From contig CAKJVC010000030.1 of the NCBI GenBank assembly GCA_918026815.1, positions 434,001 to 498,000 on the forward strand: a DNA stretch of 64,000 nt, read 5' to 3'. The DNA is from Chalara sp. BL73 (lineage: Eukaryota; Ascomycota; Leotiomycetes; Helotiales). Each line of letters starts with the position of its first letter. Within the stretch, counting starts at the first letter, position 1. Positions 43,874 through 56,416 of this stretch are shown piece by piece. The position numbers and the translations under genes were made by a program. The notes beneath the pieces are model-generated. The model was not told the DNA's origin. It saw nothing but the letters and a program-made list of their open reading frames with translations, and did not search any database.

Positions 43874-46800
43874 GTGTTCGATCTTCAACAGATCGATCTA
43901 AGTTCACTAATGGCCGGCAATTCTTTTACTGTAGCATGCACTCTTCACAAAAACGGGATTGCAGTGCAGGCCAGAGCTTTAGGTGATACCGGAGCTAGTG
44001 GTTATGTTTTTATTGACACTCGTTTTGCATTAGACCTTTGCCGCATTCTCGGGTTGAAGCCTAAACGGCTTCCTCATTCTATCTATCCGAAAGGATACGA
44101 TGGTAAAAAAGGATCCCCTATCTCTCAGTACCTTTTGTTCAATATTGAGATTGATGGCCGCCGGATCTACAACTTTCCTTTACTTATTTTAGAGCTGGGC
44201 TCTCATGACATGATTCTCGGACGCAACTTCTTTGATTATTTTCGGATTTTAATTGATGTTCATTATCGACAGCTACGGTGGCCTCCAGAGTTTCCACCAG
44301 CACACACCTATTCCAGGACTATAGCTACTTACTTAAGGGACAATATCCGACCTCAGCAAGTTCAAATACAATACCAGCAGGACATGCTACGCCGAGACAA
44401 AGCAATCGCTAGAAACGACAAAAGACGCCTGGACGGCATTCAGATCAAAGCCCTGACAGTAAGCCTAGCTCAGGCTCTACCAGCGAGGGACTGTTTGCAC
44501 GTTCAGGCCGTACAGGCTGTTCAGCAGCCAGCCGTACAGGCTGTTCAGCAGCCGGTCGTTCAGGCCATACAGTCAGCTGTTCAAGCTGTTCAGGCGGTTC
44601 ATACTGTTCGAGAAGCTACAGCTAGCCAGAAGCTCGTCCCCCAGAAATCGAGCTTTGCTACAGCTAGCCAGAAGCTCGTGCCCCAGAAATCGAGCTTTGC
44701 TACAGCCAGCCGGAAGCTCACCCGAGCTAGCGCTTACGGGCCAACCTGGGCTCGAGAAACCAGCAAAAGCCTGAAAGTCATGGCTAGTGAGCTTTCTCGC
44801 CCTTACGACTACCAGCCTGAGGCCAAGCCAGAACTTCAGCCAGGAGGCTTCGCTAAAGCAGGGGGAAATAGCCGGCCTGACAGCCGGCCTGGCCAGCGTG
44901 CACACCTAGATATCAAAATGATTTCCAGTAACGGGTTTATGCTAAACGCTCGGCAACAAGGAATCGAGCTATTTTCAATCACGTTAGACGGCCTAGACCG
45001 GATGATTGAAGATCGGAAGCAAGAACAGCAGCCTGTTGAGCTAGAAGAATCTTTGCAAAACCAAATTCCGAGCACTTACCATAGTCGCTTAGCTTTTTTC
45101 TCGAAGCAAGAATCAGACACTTTAGCTCCACACCGAAGCATCGACCACAAAATCGAGCTTACGGGAGACAATACTCTAGGGTTTTGCCATTTGAACAAGC
45201 ACTCAATCGAAGAGCTTGAAACTATGCGAGACTACTTGACAGCTAATTTGAGAAAAGGCTTTGTTGTTACTAGCAAAGCTCCTTTTGCATCACCTGTCTT
45301 GTTTGCGCGGAAGTCGGACGGCTCACTTCGTTTTTGTGTCGACTACCGGAAACTGAATTCGTTAACCAAGAAAAACCGGTATCCTTTGCCGTTGATTGAC
45401 GAAACGCTAGCTAGGCTAAGCAAAGCCAAAGTCTTTACAAAGCTAGATATCCGTCAGGCATTCCATCGGATCCGGATTTCTCCAGAATCTGAAGAACTTA
45501 CAGCATTCCGCACTCGCTATGGCTTGTTTCAGTACAAAGTTTTACCTTTTGGCCTTACTAATGGGCCGGCAACGTTTCAAAGCTACATTAACGACACTCT
45601 TCGAGATCTGTTAGATGTGATTTGTACAGCATATCTTGATGATATTCTTATTTACTCTGAAAACGAGCTACAGCACGAAGCACACGTGAAGCAAGTAATC
45701 GACAGATTGCAAGCTGCCGGCTTACAAGCCGATATCAAAAAGTGTGAATTCAGTGTAAAGCGGACAAAGTACTTAGGATTCATTGTTTCGACTGACGGCA
45801 TCCAAGTAGATCCAGACAAAATACGAGTAATTGCAGACTGGGAACCTCCGAAGACAGTTAAAGGAGTTCAATCTTTTCTAGGTTTTTGCAATTTCTACAG
45901 AAGGTTTATTCGAAGCTACAGCCAGATTGCGGCACCGCTAACTCAGTTGACTCGTGCTGACTACGAGTTTGTTTTCGACAACAAGTGTACTCAAGCATTC
46001 GACAAGCTCAAAGCTATGCTAATAAGTGCTCCTTTGCTGGCTCACTACGATTTAGACAGTCAGTGCATGCTGGAGACGGACGCTTCGGACACTGTAGTAG
46101 CAGCTGTGTTTTCTCAAAAAGGCCTTGACGGTGAATGGCATCCTGTAGGGTATTTCTCTAAAACTATGGCTCCCGCGGAAACCAATTACCCAATTCACGA
46201 CAAAGAAATGCTAGCTATTGTTAAAGCGTTGCAATATTGGCGTGCCGAGCTCGAAGGCACCAAAAATCACATTGAGGTAATTACAGACCACAAAGCTTTA
46301 GAATACTTCATGTCGAGCAAGCTGCTATCAGCTAGACAAGCCCGTTGGGCTGAGATTCTTTCTCGGTACCATTTCAAAATATCTTACAAGCCCGGCAAGC
46401 ACAACAAAGCCGACCCGTTGACACGACAAGACCAGACAAAAGGCTTGGACCAAGCAAAGCGAGAGAACCGAGATCAGGCTCTTTTATCCCCAGCACAGCT
46501 TGATCCTCAGATCCTTCAAGAACTCGACATGAGCCCGGTGCCAGGCACTGCAAAGCTCGATATGAGCTCAGCGCCAGGCACTGCAAAGCTCGACACGAGC
46601 TCAGCGTTAAGCACTGCAGAGCTCGAAGTGAACCGGGTAGCTTTGTCGTTGTCGCCAATTGAGGAACAGCTCGACTTGATCGACGAAATCCTGCAGGCCA
46701 ACCGAACTGCTCAAGACTTAGACCTTGCAAGAAAACTAGGTCAAGAAAGCAAAGGAGGCTACAGCTTAGAAAACGGGTTGCTAAAGAAAGAAAAGCCGGC

Positions 46801-48200
46801 TTGTAGTAGCCGAATCAGTACGGACTGCTTTGATTACAGCATCACACTGTAGCTTAGCTACAGCTCACCCAGGCCAAGACAAGACAAAAAAGCTGATTAA
46901 AGAACGGTACTACTGGCTCGGAATGGATGACGATATTGAGCGTTTTGTAAGCAATTGTCACGCTTGCCGTAGGTCTAAAGTCCCTAGAGACAAGACTCCA
47001 GGGCTGTTGCACTCACTGCCAATACCGGACCGCCCTTGGCAGCATATATCAGTTGATTTCAAAGACATGCCTCTCGACAAAAAAGGCATGAATATGGTAT
47101 GCGTGTTTATAGACAGGCTCGGCAAACGCCCTATTTCGATCCCTTGCAACAAAACAGTCGACGCTAGAACTATGGCTCAGCTGTATTTAGTGCATGTCCA
47201 TAAGTACTATGGTCCTGCTACAACTATCGTGTCGGATCGAGGACCTCAGTTTATTTCCGCGTTTTGGGATGAGTTTTGCCGGCTTTTAGGCACAAAGCTT
47301 AAGCTTTCGACAGCATACCACCCTCAGACAGACGGTCAGACTGAAAACGCAAATCAATGGATCGATCAACGCCTTCGTCCCTTTGCCAATGCTTTTCAAG
47401 ATAACTGGTCTACTTTGATTCATGCGATAGACTACGCAGCAGCTAGTTTGCCACATCACTCAACAGGCTTGTCATCTTTCATGGTCGAACTAGGGTATCA
47501 ACCTCGAATGGACATAGACTGGGTTCGCCCTAAAGACTTTGTTCCGGTTTCACAACATGTCAAAGAAGCTCGCAAAGACGCTCGAGCTCATATTGAAAGG
47601 ATTCACAAAGCTTGGGAATGGGCTAAAACCGCAATGGCCAAAGCCCAAAAGCAACAAGCAATACAGGCCAACAAGCACCGACGACCAGTTGACTTTAAGG
47701 TCAAGGATAAAGTATGGGTTTCGACAAAAAACTGGACCAGCGAACGGCCAAGCCGAAAGCTAGGCTACCAGAATGAAGGCCCATATGAAATCACTGAGCA
47801 AGTAGGTCACTCGTACCGCCTAAAGCTTCCAGAAGGCAATCAGCTCCGCAACGTTTTTGCACCGGAACTCCTGCGGAAAGACCCTGGCGACCCGCTACCA
47901 GGCCAGCATCAAGAGCCTCCAGTACCTGTAGTTTACAACCAACAACCGGAATGGGAAATCGAGCAAGTTCTGCAAAGCCGAAAGTACCGCCGAAGGCTTC
48001 AGTACCAGGTCAAATGGGTAGGCATAGATTACGACCCTGTATTTTATGATGCCGAAGGATTTAAAGGGGCGCCATACAAGCTAAAGGCTTTCCACGACGA
48101 GTACCCTAAAGCAAAAGGTCCTCCGGCAAACCTACAATACTGGCTTGATTGCTACTTGCAGGGCAAGGAACCAGCTGATCGCCTGAATGACAATGGGTAA
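43874..48200 (+). pseudogene. gypsy Pol: protease, RT, RNase H, integrase, chromodomain; one frameshift
   Basis: First part to 46852: protease GDTGASGYVF, a Gln/Val-rich insert (AVQAVQQP repeats, SQKLVPQKSSFAT repeats), RT with FCVDYRKLNS and TAYLDDILIYS, RNase H with LETDASDTVVAAVF and ITDHKAL. Second part to 48200: zinc-finger integrase with HPGQDKT and CHACRRSK, and a DDE core (SVDFKDMPL, SDRGPQF, HPQTDGQTENANQW). A chromodomain ends it (WEIEQVLQSRKYRRRLQYQV, KWVGI). The two parts are joined by a one-base shift near 46795-46799, within AAGCCGGCTTG. Pol overlaps the end of gag in the -1 frame; the first ATG is at 43910. Confidence 0.9.
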
Positions 48201-48227
48201 AGCATGCTACGGAAGCCGGGAAAGTGG

Positions 48228-48275
48228 ATTTTTGATTTTTGATTTTTGATTTTTGATTTTTGATTTTTGATTTTT
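48228..48275. repeat. Heptanucleotide array (GATTTTT) near the gypsy polypurine tract
   Basis: About seven units of GATTTTT between the pol stop and the 3' LTR. Inside the element. Confidence 0.9.
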
Positions 48276-48333
48276 ACATTCCATTCTTGATCCGCCGTAG
48301 CTTGAGGGCAAGCTACACTGGAGGGGGGGGTAA

Positions 48334-48621
48334 TGTCACGGCCCTGGCCCTATCTCGAGCTTGGCGCCAAGCACTGCAGAGCTCGGTAGAGCTTGGCCCC
48401 TGTTACCACAGGGCTCGGCACCTCAGAGCTTGGCAGCCAACGCTACAGGGCTCGCTTACACTGGCCCCTGGCCAGCATCCTGTATATAAAGCACTGCTCT
48501 CCTTCCCTTCTTCCGCCTGTAGTTTGTTCTCTTAGTTATAACAATTGATAGTTGTTCACACCTTTGCATCCTTCTACTTAGATCCACGGATCGAGATCCC
48601 TGTGCAGCTTGAGTTGTTACA
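48334..48621 (+). repeat. 3' LTR of the gypsy element
   Basis: 288 bp, apparently identical to the 5' LTR, followed by the target duplication CATAG. Confidence 0.95.
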
Positions 48622-48639
48622 CATAGGGCGTGAAATTTG

Positions 48640-48950
48640 TTTAAGCAGAAATATTAAAACACTTCACGCCCTATAAGGCATAGGTTTTGAAAAGAAGGTC
48701 AAACAAACCAGCTCACGCTTTATAGAGCATAGATTTAAAATAAATAAAAATAAGACAGAAAAGCCAGTTTACGCTTTATAAAGCATAGATTTTTTTTTTT
48801 TAAAAAAAAAAATAAAACAGAAAAAACCAGCTCACGCTTTATAAAGCATAAATTTAAAAAAAAAAAACAAAAAAAAACAGAAAAACTAGCTCACGTTTTA
48901 TAAAGCATAAATTTTGAAAAAAAAATAAAACAAAAAAGGGTTAGGGGTCA
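48640..48950. repeat. Minisatellite of about 60-70 bp units
   Basis: Four to five imperfect units. Each has AGCTCACGCTTTATAAAGCA (with the palindrome GCTTTATAAAGC), then an A-rich stretch and AACAGAAAAA. Unit length varies with the A-run. Directly right of the gypsy insertion. Confidence 0.85.
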
Positions 48951-48998
48951 ATAGGATTATATTTTTGGCTATAACTACCGTACATATTAAAGCAGCAG

Positions 48999-49560
48999 TG
49001 TCACGAAGCCAAATCCTGAGGCCCGTTGAGGCGGCTAATAGGTGGTTCTATTACGAGAATACTAAACTAAGGCAATTGTCGTGCGCACGATCATAATAGA
49101 AATGAGGGGTCGCGCCAAGCCATCTAGGTCACATGATCTATGATCGTGACAAGCAGTTCCTGGTTTCAAAACGCAGCAGCACTACGCGAACCTTCAGGCG
49201 CTTTCATCTTTATTTTACAGCTTTCTGCTAGAACTATCGGCGATAGAAACTTGACCTAAGTCCTACTTAACGCTACTCTAAAGGCTGGTGTCACGAACCG
49301 AATCCTGGGACCTGCTGAGGCCCCAGGAAGGGGAGCCCCGGGACGTCCTGATGTCCCAGGACCAGTGGTGGCCCCAGGAGCGACGGTCCTGGGACCGACC
49401 AGTAACCTAGGACTTTAAGTGGGCTAATATGCAAATAGTAAATTAAGTACATAGTTTCATTTTGACTATACGGTTAAACTAATTAAACTTGTTTCAATAA
49501 AGTTATCGTTATTTTTATAAAAATACAACGCGCGGAAAAAAATTGAGAGGCGCCTGCCTC
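48999..49560 (+). mobile_element. LTR-like relics with TGTCACGA starts
   Basis: TGTCACGAAGCC starts at 48999 and TGTCACGAACCGAATCCTGG at 49289. The second shares about 150 bp (GGGACC-rich) with the minus strand of the solo LTR at 18131-18544. No target duplication was found here, so borders are uncertain. Confidence 0.5.
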
Positions 49561-51170
49561 AGGATTCAATTTTGGAAACATAACCTGGATATGGTAATTG
49601 TCGGTTTCACAGGGGGTGGCCTATTAAGAGTATACTCTTGTTCTGATGGTGTTGCAAATAGGTGTAGAATTAAGAGGTTGCAGGTGGAAGAGAGCTCTTA
49701 AGGACGCTCTCTTCGGCTAATGTACCTAATCAGGTTAAGCCCGATTAGGCTCCTGTCCCTTTGTTCCGACAGTAATACTTCTCCAATTGACGACCTGCCA
49801 GCCACAGTTGGGATCGGATCTCAAAGTCAGTGAGACCTGATCGCATTCCGTTCTTGCTATTCATCATTCTCGCTTCGGCTCCTGCTGATATATGATCACA
49901 TTTTTGTGGCACGCGAGATATTTGCCGTTTAAATTAATTTTTGGTACTGTACTGGGTGCAAAAAAGGAATTTTTTTATTTACAGATTTCACAAAATCGGC
50001 GAACTTTGTTTGTTTACTGTGCAATTTTTTTTAAATAAAAATCAAAAGTTGAAGGCGCTCGTTAGGTTTCGTTTGACGTATTAGTGAAGATCAGGGAGAA
50101 GCATAAAGAGGGCAGTTTCAGTCGAGTAACAAATTTCAACCCTTTTAAAAGCAATTTCAAAGTCGAGAGGCAATTTTGCTCGAGCACCAATATCAAAACT
50201 CCTACCCCATGATGAGAAATCCACGAGGCAGGGCAGGACTGCTTTGTTTGTAGGTTTCTAGTTTCGTACGTCAGGGGACTGACATATACCAAGAACTCTC
50301 ATCTCATGATATCGAAGCTACCGTAGTACGCTCAGATCTTGAGTTAGCCTTGGCAGAAGTCTCTTGAATAAATCATAGCACTTTGATCCAGATATCCTTG
50401 TGCTTTCAGCCATCCACTTAATTTGTCCCCTGTTCAAGTGAAACATGTGATGAATACTTGACGTTTTGATATTGGTTCTGTACGCTATATCGGCAGTATT
50501 TGCTGGATCTCGAGAAAATAACCCAAGTAAAAGGACAAGGGGACGGAGTCATATACGTAACGAGCAGAGATAGTTCCATAATCACTGCATTCCAATTAAT
50601 GCATTGCTGATTCCTACATTAAGTCCTACTAGTACATACAACCCATCACCAATCTTCATAGTCGTCATTTTGTTCATAATAGCAACATTTGAAAGGAGAT
50701 CTAATGTACCATCATCCATCCATATAAAGTTCGTCGCTTCGCGATAGTCGTGAGCTGTATCCCATCTCGTGCTGAAGAAGACGGCCTTGAAAATAAACAA
50801 GTCAAAAGAGAAAAAATAATTCACGCTGAAAAATCTTAAGGGCTCGAGAAAGAAATCCTTGGTAGAAAATCCAACGCCTTGTATACGCCAACACGCATGG
50901 TATCATTCCTCCCAGTTCCATGCCATCGTAATCGTTGGTCGTGAGGCATAGAAAGCAAAGTATATGCAAGAATAGACGGCCGTGTGCAAGACGCGTGAGC
51001 TCGAGGCAAGAATACGCCAGTGCGAAAGCTCAGCTGAGGTAAAGCAAGCTAGGAGGGCAAGTTGCAAATAAGACTCATGCGACGAGCCAGGCGAAAAGCT
51101 ATAGCAAAGCCAGAGAAAGAAGCCAAGCAAGGAGCAAGTCTCTCAGTCCTCGTCCTCGCCATCAGCATCC
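49561..51170. other. Intergenic, no gene supported
   Basis: Short minus-strand frames at 50062-50292 and 50582-50824 lack family features and splice signals I can trust. It should contain the 3' end of the zinc-finger gene near 51170. No repeat recognised. Confidence 0.35.
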
Positions 51171-52895
51171 TCATCCTCGCCGTCGCCGCCAACCACTGCT
51201 AGCCTTGCGAACAATCAAGCCCTCTGCCTCCGCCCACTTGACAAACAGGGAGTCGTTCTCATTTCTCACCACATCGTCTTTGCCCGCCTGAACAGGGTCG
51301 AGGCGTTTGCTAATATGCTCCATGCGCTCCTCCCACGCCTTACGGCAGGCCTCCTTCGCGCCACCAGCATCAACAAAATCCGCGCCTTGAGCAGCAAAGA
51401 TAGAGCCACATCCTTGAACTGGGCAGCCCATACGACTTGGTAATTGCTCCTTGTCATGCATGCACGATTCTTGTAGTAGTTTTAGCTGGGCCTCCCACTT
51501 CGCATTACACTTGTTGGATTTGGCGCTTGCGCGCTTGAGCTCGGATGGTGCGTGCATGCGGCGGAGATGTTGGGTGGAGAGGTCCTTGCGGTTGAATTCG
51601 TTGGGCTCGGCGGCATTGCTGCAAGATCCTTGGTTGCAAATCCAGACCGTTAGGACGACATGTTGGCTAGCGATATGGCGCTTCCATTCGTTCTTGTTGG
51701 GGAAGGTGGCTTTGCAACCGGCAAAGTTGAGAAGGCAGGCGAAGAGACGGGCGTTAGCTTTAATGGGCTTGCGGGGCTTCTTGGTGCTTTCGGGGAGGGC
51801 TATCTTGGAGGGTGTAGATGATACAGAAGCAGTCTTAGACACGCGAGCACGCTTTGCGGAGATGGAAGTCTTGGAAGCCGAGACGGTGCGCTTGCGAGAT
51901 TAAGAGGTCTGTGGGCTGGGATTAAATTCGGAAACATCAGAGTCCTCAGATTCTTCTTGATATTCTGGCTCCAGGTTAGGTTCGCGCTTCATGCGGTACA
52001 ATCTTGATTGGTGATCGCTATATTCTGGGGTGTGATGGTGGGTTGAGCGAGGGTCTTTTACGGATGATCCAACGCATTCATCATTGGAATAGCTACTAGG
52101 AGTATGTTAGCAACCCCTGTTCTCAAATGGTTAGTTGAATTATAAGATCTCTTACTGTAGACTCTGGACTTGCACAAATACAGATCCTGTATGAACACGA
52201 TGAGCATGAGAATCTGATCCTTTGTACCCTTGGTAGAGATCCCCATCAAACATGCCATAGGTAGCGTCTTGGCTCACGAAGTCCTCGGAGTCTTGTGGAT
52301 CAGTATTTGTTTGGACCTGCTCAAAGGGTTGTTCAGCCCACATTTCAGCTTGTGCGAAGCCTGGTTGGTAGTTGAGCGAGTAATTATCTCGTGGAGGGGC
52401 TTGAAGACCACTGCTGAATTGGCCACGGCTATTTCCTTGGCTCATGGGCCTTTCTAAGGCGATAGATTGGGGCAAGTAGCCGTAAAGTCCTGGGGAGTTG
52501 TAAGCTGGCCAGTCTTGATCTGCGACAGGACTCTGTGCGCTCGAACACTGAGAGTTGAGGTTGTCCTGGGAGGGTGCTGGAGAGATCATGTGATTGCGGG
52601 CAACTCGAGGCAATGATGAGATCCCTTCAGCATTCATTGATCGACCATAGTGAGCCACCGGAGCAAAGTTGGAAAACGCCCTCGGTCCTTCTTCGTTCAT
52701 GTAGCGCTTAATTGGTTGAGGGTGCCAGACTGATAGAGCTTGTCGATGGGCTGGATGACTAGCGTAATGGTGAGCTTCTTGGGTGATGGAGAAAATGCTC
52801 TTTGAACGCGCTGTATCTTGAAGGAGGGCAAACTGCTCGTAGTAGCTACTTTCCATCGTGTCGCGAGCTTGCAGCCAAATTCTGGTGCTATCCAT
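51171..52895 (-). pseudogene. C2H2 zinc-finger protein with one premature stop
   Basis: Two exons (52156-52895 and 51171-52095; GTAAGA donor, GCTAAC branch, TAG acceptor) form one 555-codon frame, apart from a TAA at 51900-51902. The first 250 residues are Ser/Gln/Pro-rich. After the stop the frame continues at once with a basic segment (SRKRTVSASKTSISAKRARV). Three C2H2-like units follow: CLLNFAGC...HIASQH, CNQGSC...HLRRMH and CPVQGC...H. A C-terminal WAEAEGLIVRK ends the protein. CAA to TAA would explain the stop. Known relatives are nuclear DNA-binding proteins. A 311-residue short protein is the alternative. Confidence 0.7.
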
Positions 52896-55800
52896 GTTTT
52901 GGTGGTTGTTGGTTGGACATGTTGTTGATCGTTCGGCCCTGGTGTTTTATATGGTCCAGCGTAAAATCTCAAAAGGCGGTCGCAACTGCTACCCTACGGC
53001 ACACAATGGAATATCTCGGCTAGAAGGCGAATGTTGGCCGTAGATAATAATCAAAGGTGAAAGAGTCTGTTTTATATCAGCAAATGTGGGGTGCACTCTT
53101 GAAAAGGACGAGAGCAGCAAGCGAGAGTTAGGGTACAGCATGATATTACACCACAGGCAAACTTACCTGGGCATATATCAGAATCTGAACATACACTAAG
53201 GGGACTTCTACACATGAGATCATGTGAATCAGGTGAGTTGGTTGAGGCGCTGCCAATAATGGGGATTGTTCTGGATGGTGCAGTTTTTATCTACTTTTTC
53301 CCCAGAGAATCTTTTGATATATGAGGTGCAACAGAGACCAAGCGTCCATCTATGTCCACTACAAGCCACATTTCTGGTCTGGAAAACAGCAGGGCCACAC
53401 TAGAGCAGCAGAGTTCCAATTAAACATCTCACTTACCGACTGATACTTGCTGCAGGAGTCTTGCCGGAGCGGGAGTGGTGCAGTATACGGAATGGTCAGG
53501 AGTGGCCGAACACCGCCTCTTTCGATGGGCAAACGGGTACAAGAAGCAGCAGTTCGAAATTCGGCTTACGGTCAACATATCACAGGTGCATCTCCAATAA
53601 AAAGGAGAGATATGGATAGTCCTCTCGCAAGGCGAAAAAGGCAACCAGCAGGCAGACAACTCTTCTGCCCCCTCCGCAACACCGCTTGACGAAAAAACCC
53701 GCAGATTATAGGGAAAAGAAGGACCAAAGGAAGCAGAGAGAAAAAAGACCTCACCACATTCGGCTGATCGCCTTGGGTACGAAGATCATGTCTTCGCAAA
53801 CGCATGCCAGCGATCATCATCACCACCACCAAGGGCAGGGCAAGGCAGATTAGTTCAGGTCGAGTCCTGAAATCCCTCTTCTCCTCCTTCATGGGTTTGC
53901 TTTTTCTTGGTCCCTCACACTCCGCGCTTCCGCGTCCTTCGTGCAACACAACCACAGTCGACTTAAAACCCCAAGATGCAGCGATCGTCCGTCGCAGTTT
54001 ACGCCCCCAGGGAAATATTAATACTCATCCGCATATCTAATTGTCCAGATACACGAACTAGCGAATGATTCTGGTTGCAGACCAGTGTTTGAGAGTTGCG
54101 GCTGGTTCGGAAAATACGGATTGGCGTCGAATCTATTGATATCGGCGCCTATATTGCCGTGTCACCGGGAAATGATTATCATGGCGGCATCGGGACTCTC
54201 TTCAACAGTGGGTGGCTTCTGGCATCCTCCGTGTCTCTATAGCCGGTCAGCAGGTCGAGTGACACCGGCCAACTCATTTCCCACATCTTTGCACATGGAT
54301 ACCGTGTCTCTTCTCATTTCCTGTCGCAAAATAAATGCGATTTGCTTTGCTGTGAGTTGGGCGTCAAGGCAGCCCTGCTATATGCCGAGAATGGATGCCC
54401 ATCCTCAAAGCGTCCACCGAATACAGATGAGTGTGGTTGGAAATGGTTGGTGATGGTTCGCCAGCTGGTCCGTCTTTCACACATGAGGCGCAATGGGACC
54501 CAGCCAATCATAGGGTGATTTTCCCTACTCACACTCCGCTGGGAATCTCAGAGGAAGATACCTGAGGTACAACAAAGTCTCCAAGGGGAGTGGAAGTTAT
54601 AGGCAGAGCTGAATAAATAGGCCCACGGTGGAGCTGGTGAAGCGTCGTGGTGGTGGTTGTGCATTCGTTCCCCTCAATTGCGACAACGACGAGTCCTCAT
54701 CAGAACAGAGGACTACCACCAAAATGGGTATGAAAACTATCCGAAAACCGAGTACTCGTGTTGAAGGTGAGCCCGCGTACTATGTACGCTGTGGAATTAT
54801 GACCTATTCGGTTGGCAGGACACCTCTGGGGTGAAGTGAAAAATTTTCACCGGAGGGTATGGGAAGCGCCTGCGCGTCGAACGTCACCGGAAGGACCCGT
54901 CAAAGCTCCAGTTAATCGGACGATCTGACGAGCTCTTGTTACCAAACATACTCTGGCTTGGATATTGAGCGGGAGGCGGTGGAGGGGGATATTTTAGAGG
55001 GACGATACACAGCCAACACACTCTCTCTTGAATGGCAGAGTCCCTGACGGCGCCGTACGGAGGAACTCGACTGCAGAGGCAGGCCCGGCTTCACGGTTAC
55101 GGCTCTGGCGAGAGCGTTGGCGGTTGGCGCTATGTGTATGAGTGTACGGGCTAGTGGGAGAGGGAGAACTGGCAAAGCAGGCGGGGAAAAGGAAGCTACA
55201 CTTTGGCTAGTAGTGAGGAAATACCGTACTATGCCGCCTGGTTAGGGGTATAGGGAACATAGGGCAACCCTTGCTGTGAGGGGAGACCTGGCAAGGTAGC
55301 GTGAAGTGGTTCACAACCATGCGGCGCAGCATTATAATGGAGGCGATGGCCTGACGGCGGGAAACAACACCTTCTATATGGCTCGAGAGGACGGATGCGC
55401 GTATTAGTCTATACGGAGAGCATATAGGGCAGTTGGTATACTATGCTGATATAGGCTTAAGGAGCAAACAGGGCAGGGGACGTGAGGGAAAGTTGTGCTC
55501 CGGGCCGACCCTTCGAACCAGGAGAAAAGTAGTGAGCCTTTTGGCAAGAGCCTTGATCATTGGGGGAAAGCGTGGTAGGGAGGTCGCTGGCCCTACTTGT
55601 ATCGTAGTTTACTTGTAGATTCGCAATACAATTCTGTGCCTGCCAAACTACGAGCGCCCGTGGACGTCCTTTAAAGCGCACCAAGCCCTTCGAACCCAAT
55701 TCACCACTGGTTACTGGGGTCTGATGTGCCCTTCGTGCCGCGCAAGAGGTCTGAGAGAAACGGCCTATTGAGGAGACATTGGGCTTGTTGGGCAGGGGCA

Positions 55801-56416
55801 TTTACATGAGATTATGTGGTTAACGGTGACATTGAATAAGATATTAGAAGTGGTAGAGTGGTGCTACAGGATTTTTTTTTATTAGGTGAAATAAACTACT
55901 TTTAGCCCGCTGTTTTTAATAACTAAGGGGGAGTGTTACTAAATTAGGTTATTTAAAGTGATTAAGAAGTTACTTGCAAAGAGGAGAGGGAAAGTGAAGT
56001 GCAGTAGTTAATTATAACTCTGCCCATATCTAAATGTGTGCCCCTTCGACGTTCCATTAAGATTTATAAGAATCGATCGGTCCATGCCTTCGAAATTTTA
56101 TCCGTAGGATAAAATAAGAAGGTTCTTCGAAGAGAAGAGAGCGCAGTGCTTTCGGGAAATCCTTTTTCCGGGTTAATCCGGTTTGGTTACATAATCTTCT
56201 TCTCTTGGCAACCTCCTCTCAGCCACTATTTTAGTAAGCTCGTCTCAGCCACTGTTTCTTTCTCATGCTGCTTTCTTTTTTGTCTGGTAGTGTTTTGCTT
56301 TGATATTTTGCTTCGCCTCTTGTAACAGTAATGTCTCGGCACATACTCCATCTCGGCTTTCAAGGCTGCAAGATGGTCTTCTTCTCAGTGAGAAGCTTCA
56401 CACGCGCGACTTTGCG
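52896..56416. other. Long intergenic stretch without a convincing gene
   Basis: A possible small membrane-protein exon lies on the minus strand at about 53750-53905 (LICLALPLVVVMMIAG then MRLRRHD), but no complete model could be built. The stretch 54.0-55.8 kb has only short frames. From 55.9 kb it becomes AT-rich and probably includes the Helitron 5' end, which I could not place. Confidence 0.35.

Larger units (their letters stand above)
41978..48621 (+). mobile_element. Full-length Ty3/gypsy chromovirus-type LTR retrotransposon
   Basis: Two 288-bp LTRs (41978-42265, 48334-48621) start TGTCACGGCC and end GTTACA, and look identical by eye. Target duplication CATAG at 41973-41977 and 48622-48626. 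A G-rich polypurine tract (GGAGGGGGGGG) stands just before the 3' LTR. Gag, protease, RT, RNase H, integrase and a C-terminal chromodomain occur in gypsy order. Total 6644 bp. Confidence 0.95.

Noticed and set aside
50582..50824. 80-residue minus-strand frame with a hydrophobic end
   Set aside because: AT-rich region, no family features, no plausible neighbours or introns.
53572..53955. 127-residue membrane protein on the minus strand
   Set aside because: It starts with GTG. A shorter ATG version with one hydrophobic segment is possible, but splice partners could not be found.
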